Source: Pseudomonas monsensis
GTDB taxonomy: Bacteria > Pseudomonadota > Gammaproteobacteria > Pseudomonadales > Pseudomonadaceae
Direction of reading: 5' to 3'
DNA length: 64,000 nt
NCBI RefSeq assembly: GCF_014268495.2
Contig: NZ_CP077087.1
Span: forward strand, 3,785,501 to 3,849,500
A program made the position numbers and the translations under genes. Shown piece by piece: positions 34,093 to 42,758 of this stretch (position 1 is its first letter; every line of letters begins with the position of its first letter). Under the pieces are notes generated by a model. It worked only from the letters and a program-made list of their open reading frames with translations. It ran no database searches and was not told where the DNA came from.

Positions 34093-36597
34093 ATGCGAAT
34101 CGAAGCCCTGAACCGTCATCGTCAGTCCGTGCCTTTTGTTCCATTGCATCTGTCGGTCGCCATTCTCACGGTGCTGATGGGCAGCTCGGCGAGCGCGGAC
34201 GAACCGGCGAAATTTGATGCCAGCTTCATGCAGCCCTTCGGTGGCGCCAGCGCCGGGCCCAACCTCGACCTGGACGCCATCGCCAACAGCGGCAGCATCG
34301 GCCCCGGCACTTACCCGGTGGTGATTCGCCTGAACCAGAGTTTTTTTGACCGCCGCGACATGACTTTCGCCAAGGACGAAAAAAGCGCTGAAGTGCGCGC
34401 CTGTCTGTCCGAGGCGTTCCTCAAGGAACTCGGGGTCAAGGTCGATGCGTTCCTGACCCCGGGTGAGTCATTCCCCGCGTGCATCGACCTTGCCCAATTG
34501 ATCGAAGGCGCTTCGGTGAGCTTCGACGCCGGGCGCCTGACCCTCGACATCAGCGTGCCGCAGATCGCCTTGCGCCGCGACGCCGCGGGTTATGTCGCTC
34601 CGCAGGAATGGGATCGCGGAATCAACGCAGCGATGCTCAACTATCAGTTCTCGGCGGCCAACACGCAGTCCGACGCCCGTGGCAACGGCACGCAATACAA
34701 CCTCTACGCCAACGGCGGATTCAACCTCGGCGACTGGCGTTTTCGTTCCAGTTCCTCGTTCCGTCAGGATGAAGGCGGCCAGCAGGACTGGCAGCGCAGC
34801 AACACCTATGCACAGCGTGATCTGACCGCGATCAAGGGCACGCTGACCCTGGGCGAAAGCTTCACCCCGGGTGATGTGTTTGACAGCATTCCGTTTCGCG
34901 GCGCCCAGGTGGCGTCCGACATGGGCATGCTGCCGGACTCGATGCAAGGTTATGCGCCGATCATTCGCGGCATCGCCGAAACCCAGGCCAAGGTCGAAGT
35001 GCGCCAGAACGGCTACTCGCTGTACACCACGTATGTGGCGCCCGGCGCGTTCGAAATCGACGATCTCAATGCGGCATCGGGCAGTGGCGACCTGGAAGTG
35101 ATCATCACCGAAGCTGACGGTCGCGAGCGGCGCTTCACCCAACCGTACGCCACGCTGGCGAACATGCTGCGGGAAAAAACCTGGCGCTACAGCGCCACCG
35201 CCGGTGAGTACAACGCTGTCGACGGCGGCCAGCGCCCGGCCTTCGCCCAGGCTTCTCTGGCTTACGGTTTGCCGTTCGATCTAACGGTGTATGGCGGTCT
35301 GTTGGGCGCTGACTTCTATCGCGCTGGCGTCGTCGGCGTGGGCAAAAGCCTCGGCAGTCTGGGCGCCGTTTCGCTGGACGTAACCCAGGCCCAGACCGAT
35401 GTACCGAGGGGTTCCGGAGTCGCGCCCGGCAAAGAGAAAGGCCAGAGTTTTGGCGTGCGCTACGGCAAGGCATTCGAAACTGGCACTTCGGTACGCTTCG
35501 CCGGCTATCGCTATTCCACCGAAGGCTATCGCGACTTTGATGAAGCGGTGCGCCTGCAAGAACCGAACGAATTCAACACGTTCTCCAAGCGCAGCAAAGT
35601 CGAAGCCAGCATCAACCAGGCCCTCGACAGCTACGGCTCGTTCTACCTGAACATGAGCAAGCAGAACTACTGGGGCACCTCGCGCGAAGACAAACAGATG
35701 CAATTGGGCTTCAACACCCAATACAAAGGCGTGACCTACGGCATCTACGCCAGCAAGACCCTGACCGACAACTTCGGCCAGAACAATCAAGTGGTGTTCA
35801 GCGTATCCATGCCCATCGGCCAGACGCGCAGCACCGGCACCTACACGGTTACGCGCAACAACGACGGCAGCCTCGACCAGCGTGCCGGCCTGAGCGGGCG
35901 CGACGGCAACCTCAACTACAACGTCAACGCCAACCGCTCCGACAACGGCGGCAACAACGGCTCGGCCCTGATCGGCTACCGCGCGCCGTTCGCCCAGCTC
36001 GGCGCGGGCGTCAGTGTCGGCAGCGGTTACCGACAGACCTCGGTGAGCGCCGCAGGCTCCGTGCTCGGTCACAGTGATGGCCTCGAATTCGGCCAGACCC
36101 TCGGCGAAACCGTGGCCCTGGTCGAAGTCAAAGACACCCCGAACGTCGGCGTCCTCAACGCCCCCGGCACGTTGACCAACGCCAAGGGGTATGCTCTGGT
36201 CCCCTACGTCACGCCTTACCGTAAAAACCGCGTGGCACTGGACACCGGCGAGCTGGACAACAACATCGACATCGAAGAAGGCGTGACCAACGTCGTGCCG
36301 CGTCGCGGTGCCGTGGTCAAAGCCAGCTTCGCCGCCAGCCGCTCGGAAAAAGCGCTGCTCAACGTACGCCTCAAGGACGGCAAGCAACCACCGTTCGGCA
36401 CCACCATCACCAACGAAAAAGGCGCCAGTGCCGGCGTCGTCGGCCAGGCCGGCCAAGTGTTGCTGTCAGTGGGTGAAGGCAAGGTCTTCCAAATGAAATG
36501 GGGCGAAAAGACCGGACAGAGTTGCCGCATCGAACTGGATGTGAGCAAAGCACCCATGGTGGACGGTTATCGCGTGGCAGATGCGTTGTGTGAATAA
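34093..36597 (+). CDS. Fimbrial outer-membrane usher
   Basis: The ATG at 34093 gives 834 residues with a signal peptide ending near S-A-S-A-D. An N-terminal chaperone-binding domain, a large beta barrel (with G-E-S-F-T-P-G and F-R-G-A-Q-V-A-S-D plug region motifs) and two small C-terminal domains ending in a Cys pair (S-C-R-I-E-L and A-L-C-E) are seen. It assembles and secretes the fimbria. As the last gene of the locus it follows the chaperone by 73 bases. Confidence 0.93.
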   Translation: MRIEALNRHRQSVPFVPLHLSVAILTVLMGSSASADEPAKFDASFMQPFGGASAGPNLDLDAIANSGSIGPGTYPVVIRLNQSFFDRRDMTFAKDEKSAEVRACLSEAFLKELGVKVDAFLTPGESFPACIDLAQLIEGASVSFDAGRLTLDISVPQIALRRDAAGYVAPQEWDRGINAAMLNYQFSAANTQSDARGNGTQYNLYANGGFNLGDWRFRSSSSFRQDEGGQQDWQRSNTYAQRDLTAIKGTLTLGESFTPGDVFDSIPFRGAQVASDMGMLPDSMQGYAPIIRGIAETQAKVEVRQNGYSLYTTYVAPGAFEIDDLNAASGSGDLEVIITEADGRERRFTQPYATLANMLREKTWRYSATAGEYNAVDGGQRPAFAQASLAYGLPFDLTVYGGLLGADFYRAGVVGVGKSLGSLGAVSLDVTQAQTDVPRGSGVAPGKEKGQSFGVRYGKAFETGTSVRFAGYRYSTEGYRDFDEAVRLQEPNEFNTFSKRSKVEASINQALDSYGSFYLNMSKQNYWGTSREDKQMQLGFNTQYKGVTYGIYASKTLTDNFGQNNQVVFSVSMPIGQTRSTGTYTVTRNNDGSLDQRAGLSGRDGNLNYNVNANRSDNGGNNGSALIGYRAPFAQLGAGVSVGSGYRQTSVSAAGSVLGHSDGLEFGQTLGETVALVEVKDTPNVGVLNAPGTLTNAKGYALVPYVTPYRKNRVALDTGELDNNIDIEEGVTNVVPRRGAVVKASFAASRSEKALLNVRLKDGKQPPFGTTITNEKGASAGVVGQAGQVLLSVGEGKVFQMKWGEKTGQSCRIELDVSKAPMVDGYRVADALCE

Positions 36598-36766
36598 ATC
36601 GGGGCCTGATACGCGGTGATTGCTTTGCTCGCGATAGCGCCCGCCCAGCCGACAGCAACGTGACTGCCCGACCGTTATCGCGCCATCCCGGAGAAAAACC
36701 CTGTTCTCCGTCCGCGAACCATCGTAATTTACGCGCCATAACTACAAGGTCGTTTTGGGGATGTAA

Positions 36767-37768
36767 GTGGGCGCTTATCGACTGTTATTGGCCGTGCTGG
36801 TCGCTGTTTCGCATATGGGCAAGACGTTCATGGGTTTGAATCCGGGCGTGATCGCCGTGATTTCTTTCTTGATCATCAGCGGTTTCGTGATGACTTCGCT
36901 GATCGAGCGCAACTACCAGGCGCCTGGGAAAGTCGGCCTGTTCTACCTCGACAGGGTCCTGCGCCTTTACCCTCAGTTCCTGCTCTACTTCTTCGCGGCA
37001 GGTGCGGTGCTCTACATCCTGTTTCCCGGCTCGCCCCAAGAGGCCGAACTGACGTTCAAAAACATTGCTGCGAGCCTGGCTATGGTGCCACTGGGCTTCT
37101 ACATGTTTGGCGCAACCGGAAACGGCATCCTGCCACCGGCCTGGTCGCTTGGACTGGAAATGTGCTTCTACCTGGTGATCCCTTTCCTGATCCTCTATCG
37201 AGCGCGGGGTGTTGCCTTCGTCTTGTCCGTCGCCGTGTTCATCCCCGCGTGCCTTGGTCTGATCAACACCGACGTGTATGGCTACCGCTTGTTGCCGGGG
37301 GTGTTGTTCATCTTTCTGTGCGGCAGCTACCTGTACAAACCGCAGGCGAAAAGCCTGGCCATCGTGGCAGGCACCGCCGTGGCGGCGGCATTGATCTTCA
37401 TCGCGATCATGGCCGGCTGGATCGAGCGCCGACCGTCCAATGCAGAAGTGGCCGCGGGCATTGCTCTCGGCATACCCGCGGTGTATCTGCTGACGAAACT
37501 CAAGTATCACCGGGCTGACGAATTCCTCGGGAACATCAGCTACGGGGTGTTCCTGAATCACTATGCGGTGATGTACTTCCTGCACGGTCTATGGCCGATT
37601 AGCTCATACGATGCTTACACCGTGGCCAAGATACTGGGCCTGTCGTTCCTGTTGAGTGGCATTTCATATTACTGCGTCGAAAGGCCAGCGTTGAAACTCA
37701 GGCATGCACTGAGGGGTGGCGTGAAGGATGGCGGCAGGCAAGTGCGCGGTGGTGAAACTGCGGCTTGA
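36767..37768 (+). CDS. Acyltransferase-3 family membrane protein
   Basis: A GTG at 36767 with GGGGAT upstream starts a 333-residue protein beginning G-A-Y-R-L-L-L-A. It has about nine membrane helices and typical acyltransferase-3 blocks: L-I-I-S-G-F-V-M-T-S-L, R-V-L-R-L-Y-P-Q-F, P-P-A-W-S-L-G-L-E-M and G-V-F-L-N-H-Y. The usual catalytic His in the first helix fits V-S-H-M. Such proteins O-acylate surface sugars or lipids. It lies after the fimbrial usher, 170 bases apart, but no specific link is shown. A hairpin at 37818-37841 follows. Confidence 0.85.
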   Translation: MGAYRLLLAVLVAVSHMGKTFMGLNPGVIAVISFLIISGFVMTSLIERNYQAPGKVGLFYLDRVLRLYPQFLLYFFAAGAVLYILFPGSPQEAELTFKNIAASLAMVPLGFYMFGATGNGILPPAWSLGLEMCFYLVIPFLILYRARGVAFVLSVAVFIPACLGLINTDVYGYRLLPGVLFIFLCGSYLYKPQAKSLAIVAGTAVAAALIFIAIMAGWIERRPSNAEVAAGIALGIPAVYLLTKLKYHRADEFLGNISYGVFLNHYAVMYFLHGLWPISSYDAYTVAKILGLSFLLSGISYYCVERPALKLRHALRGGVKDGGRQVRGGETAA

Positions 37769-37817
37769 TCGCAAGTGCAGGCGTTTGCACCAACAATCAT
37801 GCGGGTTCATTGATCGA

Positions 37818-37841
37818 AGCAGGCGTTCACGAACGCCTGCT
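37818..37841 (+). terminator. Perfect 11-bp hairpin after the acyltransferase gene
   Basis: AGCAGGCGTTC (37818-37828) pairs exactly with GAACGCCTGCT (37831-37841) across two bases. It lies 50 bases after the stop codon, has only a weak T-rich follow-up (CAGGTCTTAG), and likely ends the transcript. Confidence 0.65.
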
Positions 37842-37889
37842 CAGGTCTTAGTGCAAAAACTGCCCGTCAGAGCGCCAAATCTGATGTTT

Positions 37890-38153
37890 TCAATCCTTGA
37901 ACAGCGTCCAGCCATGGCAAATGCCGGCAAAGTCTTTCGCCGTAAAAAATAATACAAGTTCCTCCGGGTCAAACTTTTTGTACAACCAGTGCCCAGGAAC
38001 AGGGCCTCTCGTTATCACGTATTGCAGGCGGTATTTTCCAATAGCCCCAGAATGGAATGAGGCTGTATTCAGCTCGAACCTGTCACCTTGGTTCAGTGCC
38101 CACAGTTTTCCGACAAGGCAGTCGTCTCCGACCACCGCTTCAGCGGTCGCCAT
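37890..38153 (-). CDS. Small hypothetical protein
   Basis: The ATG at 38153 gives 87 residues beginning A-T-A-E-A-V-V-G-D-D-C and ending G-W-T-L-F-K-D, with no signal or membrane segment. The body alternates beta-like strands (R-L-Q-Y-V-I-T-R-G and E-L-V-L-F-F). I do not recognise a family. It fills an otherwise empty 570-base gap and its base composition is less GC-rich than its neighbours. A start at 38201 is also open. Confidence 0.5.
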   Translation of the reverse strand: MATAEAVVGDDCLVGKLWALNQGDRFELNTASFHSGAIGKYRLQYVITRGPVPGHWLYKKFDPEELVLFFTAKDFAGICHGWTLFKD

Positions 38154-38343
38154 CAGATACCGTGTATGGAGTTTTTTTTGAAGTCGGCCGCTTCTGGGCA
38201 TGGATCAACCTTTTGATGGAACGAGAACTGCCGAGGGGGCGAGCGAGCCGAATTGATCGCGTGCTCTGGCCGGAAGCAAAACGATCATCAGCCCTACCCG
38301 CCCGACGCGCAAAGACTGGCGCTAGCCTTGAACAAAAACAACC

Positions 38344-39147
38344 TCAACCCTTCTTCTTGAACAATTTATTCAGGTAGTACTTCACACTCCAGCGATCCTT
38401 CGGCCGTGGCTTGTAATGGGTTTTGTTCCTCTGCGAAGGATCAATCCCTTGTCCGCTTGCGGTGTAGTAATAAAGCGCGATCGACCGACGAGTGATGCCT
38501 TCAGGTGTCGTCAACGGCTCCGGATGCCCGTGATTGCTGTCCTTGTCCGTGTTGAAAATCACGCAACGGTTATAGACCGGCAGAATTTTTTTCAGGCATT
38601 TCTTCATCCCCACATCCCAAAGCTCCAGATTACCGCCGTACGCCTCCTGCCAGTCTTGCGTCAGGTAAATGATCACGTTCAACCGCCGCTCGACATTAAG
38701 CTTTTTGTTGAGCCGAAAGTCCGAGTGCACACCGAGGAAGCCACCGCTCCTGGTTTCGTGCAGGCCGCCGCCAGTGAAATAGGGATCGGGAATCAGGCCC
38801 TCGATGCCGGTGAGCTTTTCAAGGAACTGCAGCATCGGCGCGGAGTTGAAGGTGTTGAATACGCTCTTCAAATAGGGGCTGCATTCGTTGGGACTGATCT
38901 GGCGCTTGAGCTGGCCTTTGTAGCCACGCTCGTAAATCATTTCGTTGTGGGTCGGCTCGACCGGGAAGTGCGTGCGGATACTGGCAATGACGTCCTGGTG
39001 CAGGAAATTGTCGATGACGATGTGCGGGAATGGCGTGGCCTGGGTGTATTGACTGGACAGCGACTCGCCAAACGCGCTGGCGGCGTTCTGGTCGAAATCG
39101 AGCTCCGGGGCCAAGGTGATAGGTAGTGTTCGCGTATCGGGTTGCAT
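38344..39147 (-). CDS. 2-oxoglutarate/Fe(II) oxygenase
   Basis: The 267-residue protein has a double-stranded beta-helix iron site. The H-x-D pair is H-S-D (His141, Asp143) in L-G-V-H-S-D-F. The distal His is in S-N-H-G-H-P (about 206-208), and the 2OG-binding Arg in R-R-S-I-A follows. It has the N-terminal H-I-V-I-D-N-F-L block of prolyl-4-hydroxylase-like enzymes. The substrate is unknown; related genes often sit in surface-polysaccharide or LPS clusters. Here the acyltransferase is the only nearby surface gene. An AT-rich island begins just upstream. Confidence 0.85.
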   Translation of the reverse strand: MQPDTRTLPITLAPELDFDQNAASAFGESLSSQYTQATPFPHIVIDNFLHQDVIASIRTHFPVEPTHNEMIYERGYKGQLKRQISPNECSPYLKSVFNTFNSAPMLQFLEKLTGIEGLIPDPYFTGGGLHETRSGGFLGVHSDFRLNKKLNVERRLNVIIYLTQDWQEAYGGNLELWDVGMKKCLKKILPVYNRCVIFNTDKDSNHGHPEPLTTPEGITRRSIALYYYTASGQGIDPSQRNKTHYKPRPKDRWSVKYYLNKLFKKKG

Positions 39148-40188
39148 TACCGCTCCAATAAACTTGTATAGAGCCTTTCAGGCCATTTCAAACAGGGTCA
39201 TTTCGCGAGCAGATTGCCATGTCGGCCATGGCCTGCCGAGCAGGGTGTTCTGAAAAGCGGCGCGATGCTGTTACGACATGTTTCTGACTGTCAGTAAGGA
39301 ATTAACCAGACCCGGTTTGAGAGCCTCGTCCCCAAAAGGTCCATATCGACCCTGCGTGGTTGGCACATTACCTTCTATGCCAACTTCACCTGAAGATATT
39401 TCTACAAGAATTTTTTAAATATCGGGCAAACCTGCCGCTCGCCTAACCAATCCCACTTCCTGCCCGTTACTTGGACATGAAATCAATCCAATAGCCTCTG
39501 GGTCTCATATGTTTTCTTCGATGGCTTAGCTACCGTACGACAAACTGACAATAGCACCTGCAGAAACACGATTGTCGGAGACATCGCCTCAACGGGTTCT
39601 CATCAATAACTTGGCTGGGAAAACCTTGGGAATCACTGGAGCCAATGGGAACAATATCACCAGTGATTAGCGATAGAAAAACTTGCACTAGTAATATTGG
39701 AATGTAATTCATTAAAAACATCCGCACCACGTCCGGCCTTTTACCACCACCCAGACCAGGCGCACAATGAGATATTTGACTTTAATTTCACTGCTACTGG
39801 CTCTTAACATTGACCTATATAACAAACCCCCTAACAGAAAAACCTATAAGACACCCCCCTATGAACAACACCCAAAACCTCAGGAAACATTTTTCAATAT
39901 CCACGCGCATTACAGCAACTATCGAGACATAGAAAATCTTACAAACAACAAAAACAAAACATCGCAAACCATAGAAAACAAAGATCAGACATCAACTCAA
40001 TTGCAATAACACCGACAGGCATCGAAACTTATGCAAAACGGTTAGATATACTGCGGGGCAACATATATGGTAACAATCACCCCCAACCACATGCGTAGAG
40101 AGCACTTAAGCCGGCGAATGAATTCTGACTCATTGACAATCAACCGATTTTGACTACGAAAGATGTGGCTTGTGCTATTCAGTGGCTC
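39148..40188. other. AT-rich intergenic stretch, possible transferred DNA
   Basis: This 1-kb stretch contrasts with the GC-rich surroundings; 39770-40100 is especially AT-rich with long A/T runs. Two short open frames exist. One (39530-39730, minus) begins with M-N-Y-I-P-I-L-L-V-Q-V-F-L, like the start of a membrane protein, and could be a gene remnant. The other (39767-40009, plus) is N/K/T-rich without a ribosome-binding site. I see no tRNA, transposase or attachment repeat. Confidence 0.5.
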
Positions 40189-40224
40189 AAAAAGGGATCA
40201 GACCACACTTCATGTATTGGTCTG
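40189..40224 (-). terminator. Rho-independent terminator of the island gene
   Basis: On the minus strand CAGACCA (40224-40218) pairs with TGGTCTG (40205-40199) around a 12-base loop, then ATCCC and five T residues (40193-40189). It lies 15 bases beyond the stop codon at 40240, giving the island gene a complete transcription unit. Confidence 0.75.
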
Positions 40225-40239
40225 CCCTCACCCTCCCTT

Positions 40240-41526
40240 CTAAGAAGGCCTAACTTTTTCGAGAACTTTTACAACCTGATCGAGCCCATCAAAAGTAGAA
40301 GGTATTTCACTATCTCCACCCACAATCCCACTGAATATCACTTGTTCAAATCTTTCAAATGTACCCGCAGCAGCTTCTTTCGAGTTACCCGCAAATTCTG
40401 AGTACTTCAGTACAAATTGAGTTAAAGCCACTCTAAGATCAATTTGCAACAACTGCGACTTCAACGACCGATAGTTATGCAAAGTCACTTTAAAAAAGTA
40501 CAATAAAACCAACTCAAAACCAAAAAATGTGACAAAAGACATTATCTTTTTAAAATATTTTGATGACTCCCCCCCGTCTAAGACCTTGCTTTCTTTAACG
40601 ACATTGACCTTTTCGGACAAACTGACAGAAGTTGCGGCTGCTCCGTTAGTTCTTTCACGTGACGCTTGATCTGTAGCCTGATTCGGCCCCGCAGCGCCAC
40701 CATCCGGCCTCACCTCGCTGACCTCACTCACAGCCGAAGCAGAGGAGCTATCGATCAACTCAAATAAAACCTTAACAAAAAGAGGAGCAATCATAATTAC
40801 CCCAAGGAAAACCAAAAACCTTAGTGTATTTGTCGCTTCCTTTTTCTTCAAAGCCCGCATACTGCGAAACGCACGATTCAACCCTAAAAAGTTAAAGCTC
40901 CGCTCATATTCATCCAAATTTCCTTTTAGCTTTTCAACAACTTGGCTTTTATCCCCCAAGGTCTTCTCAAGATTTCTTTTAAAATCCTCTCCTTGCTGAA
41001 TAACCCTCGGCAACTCGGCCAAGGTCACCAATTCTTTACGATGGAGATATTTTCTCAAAACGCCGATTACTATTCGATTTCGTGCAGTTTGAAAATCTAC
41101 CTTATTGCTATAATCCAAAAAATAGGACTCTTTAAGGAAACTAGTCCAGCCAATCAATGACCTGGGGAGACCATACTGGTAGGCGATTTCCAACTCCAAT
41201 AGAAATTGATAGCAAAGTACCGCCAAGGGTTCCAACTCGCCGACATCACCAGTAGCGTCGACGTTAAACTTTCTTAGAGCCCCCTTGAAAATATTGCCAA
41301 ATTCTTCTATACAATATAAGCAATTTTGATTCGCAACATTATAGCTTTGCCAAAAAAAATCCAAACTACGCTGTGTAAAACTCCTTAAACGTGTAAGCCG
41401 CTCATCAGAGCCAGAGTCAGAAATGTTGTTAATTTTCTCGACGGCAACTTTTATCAGCTTAACCAAATCCGGATCCGAAAAAAAACCCGGCGAATCTGAA
41501 GTATCCTCATTAACACCAGCGTCCAT
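40240..41526 (-). CDS. Unrecognised two-TM membrane protein on an AT-rich island
   Basis: The ATG at 41526 follows GGAG at ten bases; the product has 428 residues. About residues 1-230 are soluble and helical, with a likely coiled coil near 178-212. TM1 is about 235-258, followed by a 70-residue loop rich in Ser/Ala/Gly, TM2 about 327-349, then a helical tail (L-L-Q-I-D-L-R-V-A-L-T-Q-F). I do not recognise a family. Codon use is markedly AT-rich, with AAA/TTT-type codons unlike the flanks, which suggests transfer. It has its own terminator. Defence, toxin or surface-exclusion roles are speculation; no partner gene is adjacent. Confidence 0.7.
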   Translation of the reverse strand: MDAGVNEDTSDSPGFFSDPDLVKLIKVAVEKINNISDSGSDERLTRLRSFTQRSLDFFWQSYNVANQNCLYCIEEFGNIFKGALRKFNVDATGDVGELEPLAVLCYQFLLELEIAYQYGLPRSLIGWTSFLKESYFLDYSNKVDFQTARNRIVIGVLRKYLHRKELVTLAELPRVIQQGEDFKRNLEKTLGDKSQVVEKLKGNLDEYERSFNFLGLNRAFRSMRALKKKEATNTLRFLVFLGVIMIAPLFVKVLFELIDSSSASAVSEVSEVRPDGGAAGPNQATDQASRERTNGAAATSVSLSEKVNVVKESKVLDGGESSKYFKKIMSFVTFFGFELVLLYFFKVTLHNYRSLKSQLLQIDLRVALTQFVLKYSEFAGNSKEAAAGTFERFEQVIFSGIVGGDSEIPSTFDGLDQVVKVLEKVRPS

Positions 41527-41707
41527 AATTAATTATCTCCTTATTTAAAGTTTTTATTTCACACCACTAAAAGCCGCACAAAATACAGGCCCTATGCCAC
41601 CATGTCTATCTCTCGTCACATCCGCCCTCTAATAATGTCGTTCGTAATAAAGATGTCATTCATCACCATCTACCCTTTCGCTTCGAACAAAGAGCCGCCA
41701 ATCCAAG

Positions 41708-42691
41708 GTGCCCCCCAAGGTGTCCACAACCCCACTTCGCCAACAAATCATCCTGCGCTCCGACAATCTCCGTTCCGACGACTTCGGTGCCCTCTTCTCC
41801 AGACTCTTCGGCAATCGCTACGCCGACACTCCGCCCCCGCCCTCCAGCATCATCATCGGCGGCGTCTATGGTCGGCATGACGGTGTCAGTTTTCGGCGCA
41901 TGCATTACCACGGCGACTTCAGCGTTTCTTTTCCCGATCCGCAGGACGAGATCACGTTCGTCATTCCCACTGCGGGCAAGATCGTGTTCAACCACGCCAC
42001 CGAGTCCATCGGTGTGTCGCACGTTGGCCTGGCAATCGACAAGGCTGACATTCGTTCTATGCGCTTCTTCGATGATCACGCGCATCACGGCATGTCGATC
42101 AATCGCCATCAGCTCACCGAGCGGCTCTCGGCGCTGTTGGAAAAACCGATTCTGGAGAAGATCGCTTTTGAACCCAGCGTTGATCTGAACACCGCAGCCT
42201 TTCAAGGCATCAAGGCGCTGATCGATCTGGCCACAGGCACTGAGTTTGATCTGTTGATCAATAGCGGCACGTTGATGCCGTCGCGATTGCGCGAGATGTT
42301 GATTGACGCGGTGCTGGAGGCGTGGCCGCACAATTTTTCCGAGGCGTTGCGGCGGCCGGCGCCGAGTGTGGCGCCACGGCATGTGAAGTTGGCGATGGCG
42401 TTTATTCAGGCGCATCCGGAGCAGTTGGTCAGTGGTGTGGAGCTGGCGCGGTTGAGCCATGTCAGTCAGAGGGCGTTGCAGGAAGGGTTTCGGCGGTTTG
42501 TCGGGATGTCGATTGTGGCGTATCAGCGGCAGGTGCGGCTGGAACGGGCTTATGAGGTGTTGAAGCAGCGCGGCTCGGCGTCGGTGACGGAGGTGGCGTT
42601 GCGGTTCGGGTTTAGTAATGTCGGGCGGTTTTGTCGGTATTTTCAGGGGGCTTATGGGGTGAGTCCCGCTGAGTTCAGGGTTCGGGATTAA
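41708..42691 (+). CDS. AraC-family transcriptional regulator
   Basis: A GTG at 41708 opens 327 residues; a second GTG five codons later is possible. The N-terminal AraC-binding-like domain (about 25-190) lacks a sugar-type cupin motif. The C-terminal double helix-turn-helix (about 222-327) has L-A-R-L-S-H-V-S-Q-R-A-L-Q-E-G-F and E-V-A-L-R-F-G-F-S-N-V-G-R-F-C-R-Y-F, the family hallmark, ending G-V-S-P-A-E-F-R. The phosphatase-autotransporter gene converges with it. The target operon is unknown. Confidence 0.88.
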   Translation: MPPKVSTTPLRQQIILRSDNLRSDDFGALFSRLFGNRYADTPPPPSSIIIGGVYGRHDGVSFRRMHYHGDFSVSFPDPQDEITFVIPTAGKIVFNHATESIGVSHVGLAIDKADIRSMRFFDDHAHHGMSINRHQLTERLSALLEKPILEKIAFEPSVDLNTAAFQGIKALIDLATGTEFDLLINSGTLMPSRLREMLIDAVLEAWPHNFSEALRRPAPSVAPRHVKLAMAFIQAHPEQLVSGVELARLSHVSQRALQEGFRRFVGMSIVAYQRQVRLERAYEVLKQRGSASVTEVALRFGFSNVGRFCRYFQGAYGVSPAEFRVRD

Positions 42692-42720
42692 TCAGCTCAT
42701 AAGCTGGAAAGCTAATTGTA

Positions 42721-42740
42721 GGAGCGAGCCTGCTCGCTCC
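42721..42740. repeat. Pseudomonas REP-type hairpin
   Basis: GGAGCGAG (42721-42728) pairs with CTCGCTCC (42733-42740) around CCTG, preceded by TGTA. The GTAGGAGCGAGC...GCTCGC form is the common REP element of fluorescent pseudomonads. It lies between convergent genes and may also stop transcription; a run of eight T residues follows about 10 bases later on the plus strand. Confidence 0.75.
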
Positions 42741-42758
42741 AGTTTGTGTGTATTTTTT

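Noticed and set aside
35281..36456. 391-codon minus-strand open frame
   Set aside because: Antisense to the fimbrial usher; low-complexity V/A/G-rich composition.
39530..39730. 66-codon minus-strand frame with a membrane-helix-like start
   Set aside because: Possibly a gene remnant (M-N-Y-I-P-I-L-L-V), but it ends abruptly in a Cys/Arg-rich run and has no partner; not strong enough to list as a gene.
39767..40009. 80-codon plus-strand frame in the AT-rich stretch
   Set aside because: It has a hydrophobic start, but no ribosome-binding site, and an N/K/T/Q-rich body as expected from random AT-rich DNA.
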